A stretch of 64,000 bases of DNA, taken from NCBI RefSeq assembly GCF_003993795.1, contig NZ_RWKV01000008.1, positions 1,178,001 to 1,242,000 on the forward strand, written 5' to 3'. The notes beneath the pieces were generated by a model. That model did no database searches. It was not told the DNA's origin and was given only the letters and a program-made list of their open reading frames with translations. Below are positions 45,001 through 55,600 of the stretch, piece after piece (position 1 is the first letter of the stretch; every line of letters starts with the position of its first letter). A program made the translations under genes and the position numbers. This DNA is from Aquabacter cavernae (GTDB taxonomy: Bacteria > Pseudomonadota > Alphaproteobacteria > Rhizobiales > Xanthobacteraceae).

Positions 45001-48000
45001 GCCCATCCCCCCCACGGAAAGGTTGAGGTTCCACATATTGTCGCCGGTCGCGGTGGCCGAGCCCGCGACACCGCCGCCGCCGCCGATGGACTGGGCGAAG
45101 ACGCCCCAGCTGCTGGCCCCCAGCGTCACGATGGAACCGGAATTCTCGACGCTCACAACGCCGCCCGCACCGCCCTTGCCGCCGGTGCCGCCCACGATCT
45201 GGTTGACCGTGATGGCGAGGAACTCTTCCTTCTTCTTGGTGGAGACCAGGGAATACTGGCTCTTCACCGTGTCCTTGAAGGATTTGAGCAGCGACTTGAT
45301 CTGCATGTTCAGCGCGGACTGAATGATGAATTCCGCCGCCGACTTGTCGTTGTTGATCAGCGCCTTGAGGCCCTTCAGGACCTCCTTGGCGTAGGTCATC
45401 TTCTCCTGGGTCGGCCCCTTGGGGTCGAACACCGTATAATTGGCCGTCGGGCCCTTCTTGTCGGGATCGCCCAAGAGCTTGGAGAGCACGTCATTGGACT
45501 TCAGGAAAGTGTCGGTGAACTTGAACACATAGTCCGACCCCACCTTCACGGCGGACGGATCACCGGCCGATTTGGAGACGCTCTTTTCCTTGGTGGCCAG
45601 CGCCCCGCCGGAGCCGCCGCCGCCGCCCACGGACTGCGCGAACACCGCCACGGCGCCCGCGCCCTCGGTCTCGACCAGACCGGAATTGGTCACGCTGACC
45701 TTGCCGCCCGCGCCGCCGTCGCCGCCGCTGCCGCCCACATTGAGATTGGCGCTGGAGGTGCCGCCCTTGCCGCCGGAAAGGAAGCCCTCGCCGCGCCCGC
45801 CGCCGCCGCCCACGCTCTGGGCGAAGATGCCCTTGGAATTGTCGCCGGTGGTGAGCAGCGCGCCGCTATTGGTCACATCAACCACACCGCCCGCGCCGCC
45901 CTTCCCGCCCCAGCCGCCGATCCGGTACTGGATGGTGAAGGAATCGGCGAGCGGCAGCGCCCCGTTCACGATGGTGGCCGCGCCTTCCTTGACGGAGCCG
46001 AACCCGGCCGGAACCCAGGCGGCATTGCTGGAGGACTTGTCCTTCCAGGAGAGGCCCGCAGCAGCCGAGGCATCGGCCGTGCCGCCATCGCCGCCGCCGC
46101 CGCCATTGCTCTGGGCGACGATGGCGTGGGCGAAGTTGCCCTGCGTCTCCACGATGCCGCCGGTCAGCAGGCCCTTGGACGAGATCGTGCCCACATTCTT
46201 CACGGTGACCGCGCCGCCGGAGCCCCCGCCCCCGCCGGAGCCGCCGACGCCGATATTCACAGCCACATTGGCGTAGAGGCTCAGCAGGTCGGCCACCGTG
46301 TCCGCCGCCCCGCCCGAGCCGCCGCCGCCGCCCACGCTCATGGCCTCGATGCCGCTGCCCTTGCGGCCCAGCGTCGTGACGCTTTCGGAATTGGTGACGG
46401 TGACCGTGCCGCCCGCGCCCCCCTCGCCCCCAGCGCCGCCCACGGCGAAACTGAGCGCCACGGCGGGCAGGTCCGGCGGGCCCACGGTCAGCGAATAGGC
46501 GCTGGCATTGCCCGCATTGCCGCCGCCGCCGCCGATGCTCTTGGCCTGGATGCCCAGCGCCTCCACGCCTTCCGTGGAGATGGCGGAGGTGTTGGTGACG
46601 TCCACGGTGCCGCCCGCGCCGCCCTTTCCGCCCGCGCCGCCCACGGCCACGGTGAGCGAGAGAACGGCGCTCGCGGTCTTCGCCGAGGCGGTGCCGCCCG
46701 TGCCGCCGCCGCCGCCCACGCTGAGCGCGACGATGCCGGACGCCTTGTCGCCCTCGGTCTGGATGACCGGGACCGCGCCCACGCGGAAATCGGGATCATT
46801 CGGCAGATCGGGAGCGGCCAGGATGGTGACGGACCCGCCGTCGCCCCCGCCGCCGCCATTGCCACCCAAAGCGATGCCGATGCCGAAGGAATAGATGTCG
46901 GCATTCGCGCCGGACCCGCCGCCGCCGCCGATGGACTGGGCGAGGATGCCGTAGGCTTCGATGCCCTTTGTATAGATGCTGCCGCCGGTGGAGACGGTGA
47001 CGCCGCCGCCCGTGCCGCCCGACCCGCCATCGCCGCCGCCCGCGAGGAAGCTGCCCCGGCCGCCCGTGCCGCCGCCCGTGGAGGCCGCGGCCGCCAGGAT
47101 GGGCCCGGTCTGGAACGCATCGAGCGCGTTGCCGCCGCCCACGCTCTGGGCGACGATGCCGCTCGCGCCCATGCCCGCCGTGGAGATGAGCCCGTAATGG
47201 GTGACGGAGACCGTGCCGCCCGCCGAGGCCGCGCCGCCCGTGCCCCCGCCCCAGAAGCCGTCGCCGCCCTTGCCGCCCGTGCCGCCCACGGACTGGGCCA
47301 CGAGGCCGAAACTGTAGTCGCCCTTGGTGTGGATGCTGCCCCACTGGGTGGCGGTGACCGTGCCGCCGAGCCCGCCCTGGCCGCCCGGCTGGCCGCCCGC
47401 CTCGCCCTGGAAGCCGCCCGCGCCGCCGATGCTCTGGAGCAGCACAGCCGGGGAGTTGGCGCCATCGACGACGATCTGGCCGCGATTGACGAAGGAGACC
47501 GTGCCGCCCGCCCCGCCATCAGTCACGTAAGGCAGGGAATAGAAGGTGCCGAAGCCGCGCTCCGAGCCGCGCCCGCCGAGCGATTCCAGGATCACGCCCG
47601 GCGCATTTGCGCCCTTTGTGGAAACCAGCGTGCCGGCCGAAATCGTGGTGGAGACGGTGCCGCCCACCCCGCCCAGCTGGCCCGCCTTGTTCTCCTGCGC
47701 GATGCCGCCCCCGCCGGAGCGCCCACCCTGCGAGCGGGCCCAGATGGCGGCGAAATTCGCGCCTTCCGTGACTGCGTCGGCATTCAGCGTGAGGGAGACC
47801 GCGCCGCCCGCGCCGCCGCCGCCCACATTCTTCTGGGCGAAGCCGCCATTGCCGCCGGTGGAATAGAGGCGGATGAGGGACGCGGCCGATGTCAGGCTGG
47901 CCTTGCCCCGCAGGGCACCATTCTGGACGAGGCTGATGGCGCCGCCCTGCCCGCCTTTGGATCCCGGCTCCCACGAGAGCCCATAGGAATCGCCCGCCCC

Positions 48001-48282
48001 GCCCGCTCCGCCGGTGGACAGCAGTTCCACCGCAGGCCCGCGCGCCGGAGAGGTGGCGGTGGTGAAGGTGTTGGAGAGGATGACGATGCTGCCCGCATTG
48101 CCGCCGGCGGTGGAGGTGACATTTGCGCCGATCAGCTTGGCATGGGCATTGCGGCCCTGCGTCCCCGTGGCCTCGCGCCGCGCCACACTCTCGGCAGCCG
48201 CCGGCGTACCCGCGGCGCAAACGATGCCCGCCACCAGCGACGCCACGCTCGCCCCCGACAAGAAGGCCCGCCGCAAACGCAT
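42043..48282 (-). CDS. Giant glycine-rich autotransporter (first copy)
   Basis: A 2079-aa type V secretion protein. It has a signal peptide (MRLRRAFLSGASVASLVAG, cut near AAA/E) and a passenger of about 1700 residues built of irregular 45-70-residue repeats around AQSVGGGGGxGG. A C-terminal beta-barrel (about 1780-2079) ends in Phe. Charged inserts interrupt the repeats, notably at about 45200-45600 (KSLLKSFKDTVKSQYSLVS) and 44580-44700. The ATG at 48282 follows GGGGAAA; a TTG 15 bp upstream is the alternative. The passenger probably forms a beta-helix at the cell surface. Its function is unknown; adhesion is the usual guess. Confidence 0.88.
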   Translation of the reverse strand: MRLRRAFLSGASVASLVAGIVCAAGTPAAAESVARREATGTQGRNAHAKLIGANVTSTAGGNAGSIVILSNTFTTATSPARGPAVELLSTGGAGGAGDSYGLSWEPGSKGGQGGAISLVQNGALRGKASLTSAASLIRLYSTGGNGGFAQKNVGGGGAGGAVSLTLNADAVTEGANFAAIWARSQGGRSGGGGIAQENKAGQLGGVGGTVSTTISAGTLVSTKGANAPGVILESLGGRGSERGFGTFYSLPYVTDGGAGGTVSFVNRGQIVVDGANSPAVLLQSIGGAGGFQGEAGGQPGGQGGLGGTVTATQWGSIHTKGDYSFGLVAQSVGGTGGKGGDGFWGGGTGGAASAGGTVSVTHYGLISTAGMGASGIVAQSVGGGNALDAFQTGPILAAAASTGGGTGGRGSFLAGGGDGGSGGTGGGVTVSTGGSIYTKGIEAYGILAQSIGGGGGSGANADIYSFGIGIALGGNGGGGGDGGSVTILAAPDLPNDPDFRVGAVPVIQTEGDKASGIVALSVGGGGGTGGTASAKTASAVLSLTVAVGGAGGKGGAGGTVDVTNTSAISTEGVEALGIQAKSIGGGGGNAGNASAYSLTVGPPDLPAVALSFAVGGAGGEGGAGGTVTVTNSESVTTLGRKGSGIEAMSVGGGGGSGGAADTVADLLSLYANVAVNIGVGGSGGGGGSGGAVTVKNVGTISSKGLLTGGIVETQGNFAHAIVAQSNGGGGGDGGTADASAAAGLSWKDKSSSNAAWVPAGFGSVKEGAATIVNGALPLADSFTIQYRIGGWGGKGGAGGVVDVTNSGALLTTGDNSKGIFAQSVGGGGGRGEGFLSGGKGGTSSANLNVGGSGGDGGAGGKVSVTNSGLVETEGAGAVAVFAQSVGGGGGSGGALATKEKSVSKSAGDPSAVKVGSDYVFKFTDTFLKSNDVLSKLLGDPDKKGPTANYTVFDPKGPTQEKMTYAKEVLKGLKALINNDKSAAEFIIQSALNMQIKSLLKSFKDTVKSQYSLVSTKKKEEFLAITVNQIVGGTGGKGGAGGVVSVENSGSIVTLGASSWGVFAQSIGGGGGVAGSATATGDNMWNLNLSVGGMGGDGGAGGAVTVTNDGSIATSGAGAIGLFAQSVGGGGGVGAAATSANTVSFSGDVKLGGSGGKSSAGGTVTVTNTGTITTEGREAHAVVAQSVGGGGGAVLLTRADPGAAGTLAETSDEKEALDALYAILTAAGVMDGGKVQDSPSALIAPGIGFALGGSGVGGGNGGSVTVAHSGAIETQGAGAFGIFAQSVGGGGGLGGDASSAGVINYAVQLGGKGGVAGNGGAVAVTFSGRADITTHGDYATAVFAQSVGGGGGYGGVGVINTVGSVGSPLVVDDKASGNGGAITIGMDATASAAETVTISTSGTRAHGIFAQSLGGGGGMLTDVNGTAFIAPTGGKSRTTVAGAGGDISIALRGDVFATGEGAYAILAQSGVQDTQGALDPTRKGGVITVESDGRLLGGSGSGAAIRVDGGKADLSGANANIITLSKDAVVSALSGTAIQGTFGSEQVTNYGRLFGSVNLVDGYADRGEVNAFTNKGFYQSNAGGLVDVGKAGTFANDGVFALAGQGSIGTTTVRAASFQQGRGGVLAVDVTSTPSAGAPKSDLLAIQGNAVLSGRVDVNVEGGLRPETFRILTATGTLGGGMAAAGAVGAPFVWSVQRNGSNLDLTPDARFEPVRGVGTTDSERSVMRYLQDVWRSGAVDPDFADLFGAFAGLGSAEEYMEGIDSMVPDESSSSLTSQTLNARTSMHASLSCPVFEGSGTLMQETDCAWARIIGTWTQQTSTASISGYDQSAVTYRIGAQREVIDNWFLGATAGFSQSWLNGADGASRTEGNSFDAALSLKHQVGPWLFSLSGHLGYGNYETDRIVDAGDAAFTSQGTANVMTSAGRFRASYEFAHAAWYLRPYVDFDVLYTYMPGYRENGTGPTLDFSSAAQVNFAVSPNLELGGRVDLSPELWLRPYASVGMTFFAKDSMSIDVTFVEASDAIAAFTTQTTIPGTLVNLSAGLQLFDQRGYEVRAEYKADIGDNYLSQELSARFAVQF

Positions 48283-48924
48283 GCCGTTTCCCCGCAATCC
48301 GACATCACCCGCCGCAATGAACGGATATTATGATACCTCTATATCCAGTACATTCAGCAACAATCGGGGAAACGTCTAGCATGGCGAGAGCAGGAATAAA
48401 GCAAGATAATTATTTCACATTCTTACATCGTCGTTTTTGAAAGCACAGAAAAATGAATACGCAGGATTGATACAAGTAAAATCCGCCGAAATGTGACGAC
48501 TTTGATTCATGTGGAGAAATGTGGAGGACATCACCCCCTGAATACAACCCGACCTGGATCGCTTGATCCGCTGCAACAGAGTGCCCCGCCGCCGATCCGC
48601 CGCAGAAGCACATTTTCGGAACAGCTTACCCAAAGTCGGTCTTTTCGAGATCAACGGCGCGCCGTCGCTTTATTACGCAGCGAAATCGCGCATAAGCTGC
48701 ACTTCGAGAGGCCATGGTCCGGCGGTTACAAGCAGCCCGCCTGCACCAGATAAGGGCGATGCTCCGACACTGCCTTTCTTCGTGTTTCACGCTTTAGCTC
48801 AAGATCATCTCAACGGCCCGACCGCGGGAAGCGCCTGCAATTTTTGCAGCAAGGGCAAAAGTCGTCATTCAACGAAACCGCCCGAGACTTTACACTGGTA
48901 CGGATCGCTTCACCCGGTACGGCT
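48283..48924. other. AT-rich control region between an autotransporter and the XRE gene
   Basis: About 640 bp. The part at 48320-48500 is markedly AT-rich and should contain the promoter of the leftward autotransporter gene. A direct repeat of ATGTGGAG-like sequence occurs at 48509-48526. No gene is convincing here, although several short frames are open. Confidence 0.4.
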
Positions 48925-49548
48925 ATGCATTCCGATTTTCCCCGCCACCTGAAGACATGGCGCCGACTGAACGGAATCAAACAGGCAGCCCTGGCGGAAA
49001 TGCTGGGCGTGTCGCAGGCGGCCATTTCCTTCTGGGAATCGGGCCGCGACACCCCCGCCCCCGGCAGCATGAAGCGGCTGAAGGCCCTGATGGCGCATAC
49101 GGCCCGGGACGAGGTGCGCGTGGAGCGGCTCTTCGTGCAGCGTCAGGCCGGCGTGCGGGCGCTGTTCGACCTGGACGGCATCCGTTTCATCGCGGCCTCA
49201 CAGGGCTTCCAGTCCCTCTGGCCGGAAACCTCCGCCTTTGAAGGCCGCTTCATGGCCGATGCCCTGGCCAACGAGGCGCGGGCGCTCATCTTCGGCCCGG
49301 ATCTGCGCCCCTCCGTACTTGCCGGAAACCTCGCATTGGCGAGCGGTGTCAGCGAGCGCATGACGGACCTGCAGACCGACGAAGCCATCCGGTTCCGGTG
49401 GCACATCTGCTTCCGCCGCTATGGCCCCCGCACCCTCGTGGACGTGGTTTACGAGCCGTGCGCGCCCGACCTCTCCACCGGCATCACCGATCTGGTCTAT
49501 CTGGATGCAGGCACCTCCGCGCCCTCTATCCCCGAACGGAGCGACTGA
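48925..49548 (+). CDS. XRE-family HTH regulator
   Basis: A 207-aa transcription factor with an N-terminal helix-turn-helix (LKTWRRLNGIKQAALAEMLG, then VSQAAISFWESGRDTPAPG) and a C-terminal domain with PAS-like features (GIRFIAASQGFQSLW). Start assigned to the ATG at 48925; the frame is open to 48844, but that stretch is unlike the family. The ribosome binding site is weak. It is convergent with the second autotransporter and divergent from the first, so control of one or both is plausible but unproven. Confidence 0.82.
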   Translation: MHSDFPRHLKTWRRLNGIKQAALAEMLGVSQAAISFWESGRDTPAPGSMKRLKALMAHTARDEVRVERLFVQRQAGVRALFDLDGIRFIAASQGFQSLWPETSAFEGRFMADALANEARALIFGPDLRPSVLAGNLALASGVSERMTDLQTDEAIRFRWHICFRRYGPRTLVDVVYEPCAPDLSTGITDLVYLDAGTSAPSIPERSD

Positions 49549-49577
49549 CCGGACGCGGCGTTGAAACCTGAATGAAG

Positions 49578-49610
49578 GGCGCGCGCGCCCCACAGGAAAA
49601 CGCGCGCGCC
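49578..49610. terminator. Hairpin between the converging XRE and autotransporter genes
   Basis: GGCGCGCGCG (49578-49587) pairs with CGCGCGCGCC (49601-49610) around a 13-nt loop. It lies between two converging stop codons (49548 and 49632). There is no strong T-run, but AAAA in the loop edge and position suggest a bidirectional terminator. Confidence 0.45.
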
Positions 49611-49631
49611 TCCATGCGGGACGCCCCAAAC

Positions 49632-52600
49632 CTAGAAGCGGCTGCTGAAGCGCAGGCTGAGTTCCTGGTTGAGGAACTCGTCCGCCACCTGCGCCTTGTA
49701 TTCGCCCCGCAGCTCATACTTGTCGTGGGCCATGAACTGCACGCCCGCCCCGAGATCCAGCAGGACCTGCGGGAGTTCAGACGACGAGGTAAAGCCGAAG
49801 CCCGCCTCGTTGCCCACCGCCACCCAGACATTCGTGTCCAGGCTGCTCTCGCTGAGGAAGATGCCGCCCACCGTGCCGAACACCCGCAGCCAGCTCTTCT
49901 CGTCCAGTTCGATGCGCGCACCCAATTCCACGGCTGGCCCCAAGGCGAGGCCCCACTGGCGCATGGGATCGGCCCGCAGCATCAGCCCACCGCCCTCGAA
50001 GTCATAGGCGCTCATGTTCGTATAGAGGATGTCCAGGTCCACATAGGGGCGCAGATACCAGGTCTCGAACGCCATCTCATACGCCGCCCGCAGGCGGAGG
50101 CCGCCGGTCCAGACGCTGTTGTCGTCGGTCATGCTCCAGGCATTGTTCCCGAAATAGAACATGTTGGTGGAGTCATACTTCCCATAGCCGCCATGCAGCG
50201 TGCCCGCGAACAGCCAGGGGCCGAGCTGATATTTCAGCGCCACGGACACATCCCCGCCTGTGCCGGACGTGGCGGACAGGCCGTCCGAGGCATTGAGCGT
50301 GCTGGTGGTGAATGCCGCGCTCCCGCCCAGGAACAGGTCAGGCATGATCTCCCACTGGCCGCCCATGCGGTAGCTGACGCCGCTCTGGGTGAAGCCCTCG
50401 CTTCCTGCGCCCTCCCCGAGGGTCATGCGGTTGGCGGTCACGCGCGACCAGACGCACTGGGTCTCCTGAATGAGGGTGCCGCTTCCCTCGAAGGACGGGC
50501 AGCTCATGGCCGCGCCCAGAGATCCGCGCGCCGCGAGCGTCTGGATCGCCGCGGGCTGGCCCTGCGCCTCGCTCACCCCATAGCTGTCCACCATCATGCG
50601 GTAGGCGGCCTGGGACGGTGCGTTGGCCATGCCCGCGAAGGTGCTCGACGCCCCCGCATTCCCGGTATTCCAGGCGGTCTGCAGGCTGTTGAGAAAGTTG
50701 ACCTGCGTGCGGGAGAGGTTGGACCCGGCGCTCGCCACGAACGTGGCGGAGGGGGTGATGGTCACCGTCTTGTCGGAGGTGGTGGCGGTCCAGGAGATGG
50801 GGCTGCCGGAAGCCGCCTCCACCGTCGCGGCCTTGGTGGTCGAGAGGGACGAGGCTGTGACGACCGTGAAGGTCCCCGGCAGGAGGCTATCGACGGCCTG
50901 CGGCTTGATGGCGACGCCGTTGAGCTTCACGTCACCCGCCACCAGCACGTCGCTGAGGGCTGCGCCCGCGGCGGGCGTGCTGACATCCACGAGGAGCGAT
51001 CCGCCCAGCGTGGTGGTGCCGTTGCTGATCGTCAGCGCGCCGATGATGCCCGTCCCGGCAATATTGACCGAGCCCGCATTGGTGAACGTCCCCGCCCCGC
51101 CGTCACCGGACAGGCGGATGCTGCCGTTCACGTTGGAAATATAGGTGCCGCTGCTGGTGTTCTGGAAGGAATTGCTCTCGGTCGTATTGCCCACGGCGAG
51201 GTCGATATCGCCGGTTATCTGGCCACTGTTGCTGAGTTGGTCGATGCCGAACGACGACCGCACGGCCGTGCCCGAAAGCGCGCTGAGGGAGCCACCGGAG
51301 ACCGTGATGTCATTGGTCTTGCCGCCGTCAACGCCGATGGCCGCGCCGGTGCCTGAGCCGCCGGACACAATGCCCTTGGTGGTGATGTCGATCGATCCGC
51401 CCTTCACCGTCGGGTCGAGGCTGCCGTCCAGGGTCTGGCGGCCGCTTTGGGCGAAGATCGCGTAGGCGTCCGCACCGTATGTGGTGATATCGCCGTTGAA
51501 GCTGATGTCCACCCACTGCCCCGTTCCCGAGGCGCTGCTGCGAGAGCTGAGGTTCGCGAGGTTGCTCACCGCCGTGTCCAGCGTGGTGGTCCCGCTGCCC
51601 AGCAGGCGGGCATAATTCTGCAGCGATGCGGGGATCTGGTCCATGCTGGCGTCCAGCGTGCTGGAGCCTCCCGCGCTCGCGACCAGTGCGGTCAGCGTGC
51701 CGGACAATTGCGTGAGCGCCGTCTGTGCCCGCGTATCCGTGCCGAAGGGCGTCGCCACGAGGCCGCCACCACCGCCCACAGATTGCGCGAAGATGCCGTG
51801 GGCCCGGGCGCCATAGGTGGTGATCGCGGCCGTCAGCCCGGAATCATTCGTGACGGACGAGATGGAAATCCGGCCGCCGTCGCCGGAGGAGGTGCCGTGA
51901 ATGCTGCCGATCACGGGAACCGTTTCGCCGGCAAGAACCGAGGCGCCGCCATAGCCGCCGCCGCCACCCACGGACTGGGCGACAATGCCCATGGCATTTG
52001 CCCCATAGGTGGTGATGCTGGAGCCATCGCCGAGAAACAGGTCCAGCTCCGCGCCTTTGCCTGAACCGCCGCCATAGGCGAGCACATAGGGGTTCTCGCC
52101 CGCGCTGCCGGGAGAATTGACGAAGCCACCGCCGCCGCCCACGGACTGGGCGAAAATGCCGAACGCCGCCTCGCCGTGGGTGGTGATGGTGCCGAGGGTT
52201 TGCTTGCCGCTATAGGCGTTTTCCCGGATGTAATTGTAGACGAGCACTTCACCGCCATAGCCCGAAACACCGCTCGCGCCACCGAGAACCGTCGTGGCCC
52301 CGGCCAGAGCCGGGCCATCGGCGGAGCCGGACAGGGTGATCACCGGCAGGTCCTCGATCCCCGCGGACTTGAGGAGTGCCAGCAGGGTCGCGACAGAGAC
52401 CGTCTCGTCGCTCTGCGTGCCGCTCGTGCCGGCCGTGCTGCGATAGGGCGTCGTGAGGAAGATGCCGCCGCCGCCGCCGACGCTCTGGGCCACCACGCCG
52501 TGCGCCTCGCTGCCGAACGTGGTCACGGGGGCATAGTTCGTCAGGGTGACAGTCCCGCCGTTCCCGCCGGTGCCGCTTATGCCACCGATGCTCTGATTGA

Positions 52601-55600
52601 GGCTCGCGGAGAGGGAGAGCGTCTTCAGGTCCGCGCCATAGGTGATGGTTTGCGCGCTCAACCCGCTGCCGCCGAGGCCGCCGCCGCCGCCGATGGACTG
52701 GCCGAGAATGCCGTAGGATGTCCGCCCGTAGGTGGTGACTTCAGCGGAATTGGTGATGGTCACCTTACCGCCGCTCGCCCCGCCGCCGCCGTTACCGCCC
52801 AGGGCATTGTTGAAATTGAGCGTGGAGGAGCCGGCCCCGTAGGCGCCGCCGCCCTGGCCGCCGCCGCCGCCCACCGACTGGCCAAAAATGCCGTGGGCCA
52901 CGTCGCCCCATGTGCCGATCGTGCCGGTATTGATGACGGTGACATCCGAACCCGTGATGCCGTCGCCGCCGTTTCCGCCCACGGACACCGTGATCGCGAC
53001 GGTGGGGGTGGGCAGCTTGCCCTGAGCAAGGTTGGAGAGGGTGCTGAGACTGGTCTTGAAGGTCCTCAGATCCGCCAGGAAGTCCGACAGCTCATAGGCG
53101 GCATTCAGCTCGGGATAGGCATCCGCATCCTGGATGTCGGCGATGAACTGGTCGAGCGCGGCCTTTGTGTCCGTATTGCCGGTGGAGGCGGCCCATGCCT
53201 CGTAATTCCCGATGCCCACCGCCTTCTTGAGGGCGGCCCACAGTTCGGCGACGGAATCGGGCGTGTCCGAGGTGTTGGAACTCAGGCTGCCGCCCCGGCC
53301 GCCGCCGCCGCCCACGGACTGCGCGAAGATGCCGTGCGCGCCATCGCCCATGGTGGTGATGGTGCCCGCCTGGGTGACGGAGACCCGCCCGGCGGCCCCT
53401 CCTGAAGCCCCAGAACCGCCTACGGACAGGCTGTAGGAGAAGGTGCCGGACGCAGAGACGATGTTGTCGCCGCCCGAGCCGCCGCCGCCGCCCACGGACT
53501 GCGCCAGGATGCCTTCCGCCCCCGCGCCATAGGTGGTGATGGCAGAGCCTGCCGTGGTGACGACGTTGACCGTCCCGCCGCTGCCCCCATCGCCGCCGCT
53601 GCCGCCGACGGATTTCGTGATTGAGACGGAATCACCCAGCGGCAGGAATTTGACCAGCTCATTCGCCACGTCGTTGAAGGACAGCCCCTGGGCCGCCGAG
53701 ACCGTGGCGGCGCCGCCATTGCCGCCGCCGCCGCCCACGGACTGCGCGAGCACACCGGCCGCGCCCGTGCCGAGGGTGACGACCGTCCCCTCCTGCTGCA
53801 CCTTCACCCCATTTCCCGCACCACCGGAACCGCCGCTGCCGCCCACGCTGGCGCTGATGACGATGCTCCGCTGGAAGCTGATGGCATCGGCGGTGGCCGT
53901 GGCGGAACCGCCGTCGCCGCCGCCGCCGCCCACGGACTGGGCCTGCAGGCCGAAGGCCGTGTTGCCCCAGGTCTGGACCGTGCCGGTATTGGTGAGGCTG
54001 ACAGAGCCACCCGCCCCGCCGGACCCACCCGAGCCGCCGATGGAATCGCTCATGCTGAAGGCGCCGGAATCGGGGGCGGAGACGGACAGGCTGTAGGCCA
54101 CCGCATTGCCGGACGTACCGCCGCCGCCGCCCACGGACTGGGCCAGGATGCCCGTGCCGCCGACCCCATAGGTGCGGATCTGCGCGGCGTTGGAGAGCGT
54201 GACCGATCCGCCCGCGCCGCCCGTGCCGCCGGACCCGCCGGTGGCCATGGCGAAGCTGATGGAGGGCGGCGAGCCGCCCTCCGGATTATAGAGCGGCAGC
54301 GCGATGGCGAGGGCATTGCTGTCGCCGCCGGTTCCGCCGCCGCCGCCCACACTGAGGGCGTTGAGGCCCATGGCGGTGTCGCCGAACGTGGTGATGGAGG
54401 TGGCATTGTCCACGGTGACGCTGCCGCCCTTGCCGCCGTCGCCGCCCGCCCCGCCGGTGGACACGGACACGGAGAGGACGACGCCAACGGAGCCCGCGCT
54501 CGCGTATCCGCCCTGCCCGCCCGTGCCGCCCACCGATTGGGCGATCACACCCGTGGCCTCGCTGCCGAAGGTGGAGAGGTCGCCGCCCGTGCCGTTGAAG
54601 GTGACATCCGCCGCATCGCCGCCCGAGCCGCCGTCGCCGCCCAGTGCCACCGCGAGAAACGCACCCGACGTGATGTTCGCGCCGCCTGTGCCGCCGCCGC
54701 CGCCGATGCTCTGGAGCAGGATGCCGTAGGCCTGATCCCCCATGGTGAGGACGGACCCGCTATTGTTCACCGTGACATTGCCGCCGGCGCCGCCGGAGCC
54801 GCCCGTTCCGCCGCTGCCGAACAGGCCGCCTTTGCCGCCATCGCCGCCGCCGCTGGTATGGACCACCGTCTCCGACACGCTGAACGCATCGATGGCATTG
54901 CCGCCGCCCACGCTCTGCACGACGATGGCGCTCGCCCCCGTGCCCTGCGTGGTGATGGCGCCGGAATGGGTGATCTCCACCACGCCGCCGGTTCCGGCGG
55001 CACCGCCGTCGCCCCCGTCGAAGAAGGTGGAATTGCCGCCCTTGCCGCCGACCCCGCCCACCGACTGGGCGACGAGGCCGAAGCTGTAATCGCCGGCCGT
55101 GGTGATGGAGCCGGTATTGGTCCCGCTCACCACCCCGCCCCAGCCGCCGGCCTGCCCGGCCTGGCCGACGCCGAACGCATTGCCGCTGGAACCGCCGCCC
55201 GCGCCACCCACGCTTTGCAGGACAAGGCCGGAGGAATTGCTTCCGGTGCTGGTCAAGATGCCGTCATTGGAGACGGTGACGGTGCCGCCATTGCCGCCCA
55301 CGGATCCGTAATAGGACCCGCCCAGGGTCGCGCCGGCCGTTCCCCCGAGGCCGCCCTCGGACGAGGCGATCACGACCGGGGCCATGGCTCCCGCTGTGGA
55401 GACAAGAGCCTGCGCGCCGATGGTGGCGGTGATGGCCCCGGCATTTCCGCCGTGGTCCCCGGTGATGCCGTCCTCGTCCGTTCCACCCGTGGACGCGCCG
55501 CGGGAATAGTTTGCCTCGCCGCCCTGGGAGAGCATGTAGATGGCGGGCGAATTCTTGCCCGTGGCCGTGACCGAGGAGGTCAGGTCCAGCGTCACCGCCC

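Noticed and set aside
42043-48282. CRISPR-like array in the repeated GC tracts
   Set aside because: The repeats are codon-phased, variable in length and encode a glycine-rich beta-helix; there are no unique spacers or cas genes.
44482-48333. 1283-codon plus-strand frame opposite the first autotransporter
   Set aside because: It arises from reverse-complement glycine codons (GCC runs); Ala/Gly/His-rich low-complexity protein without a ribosome binding site.
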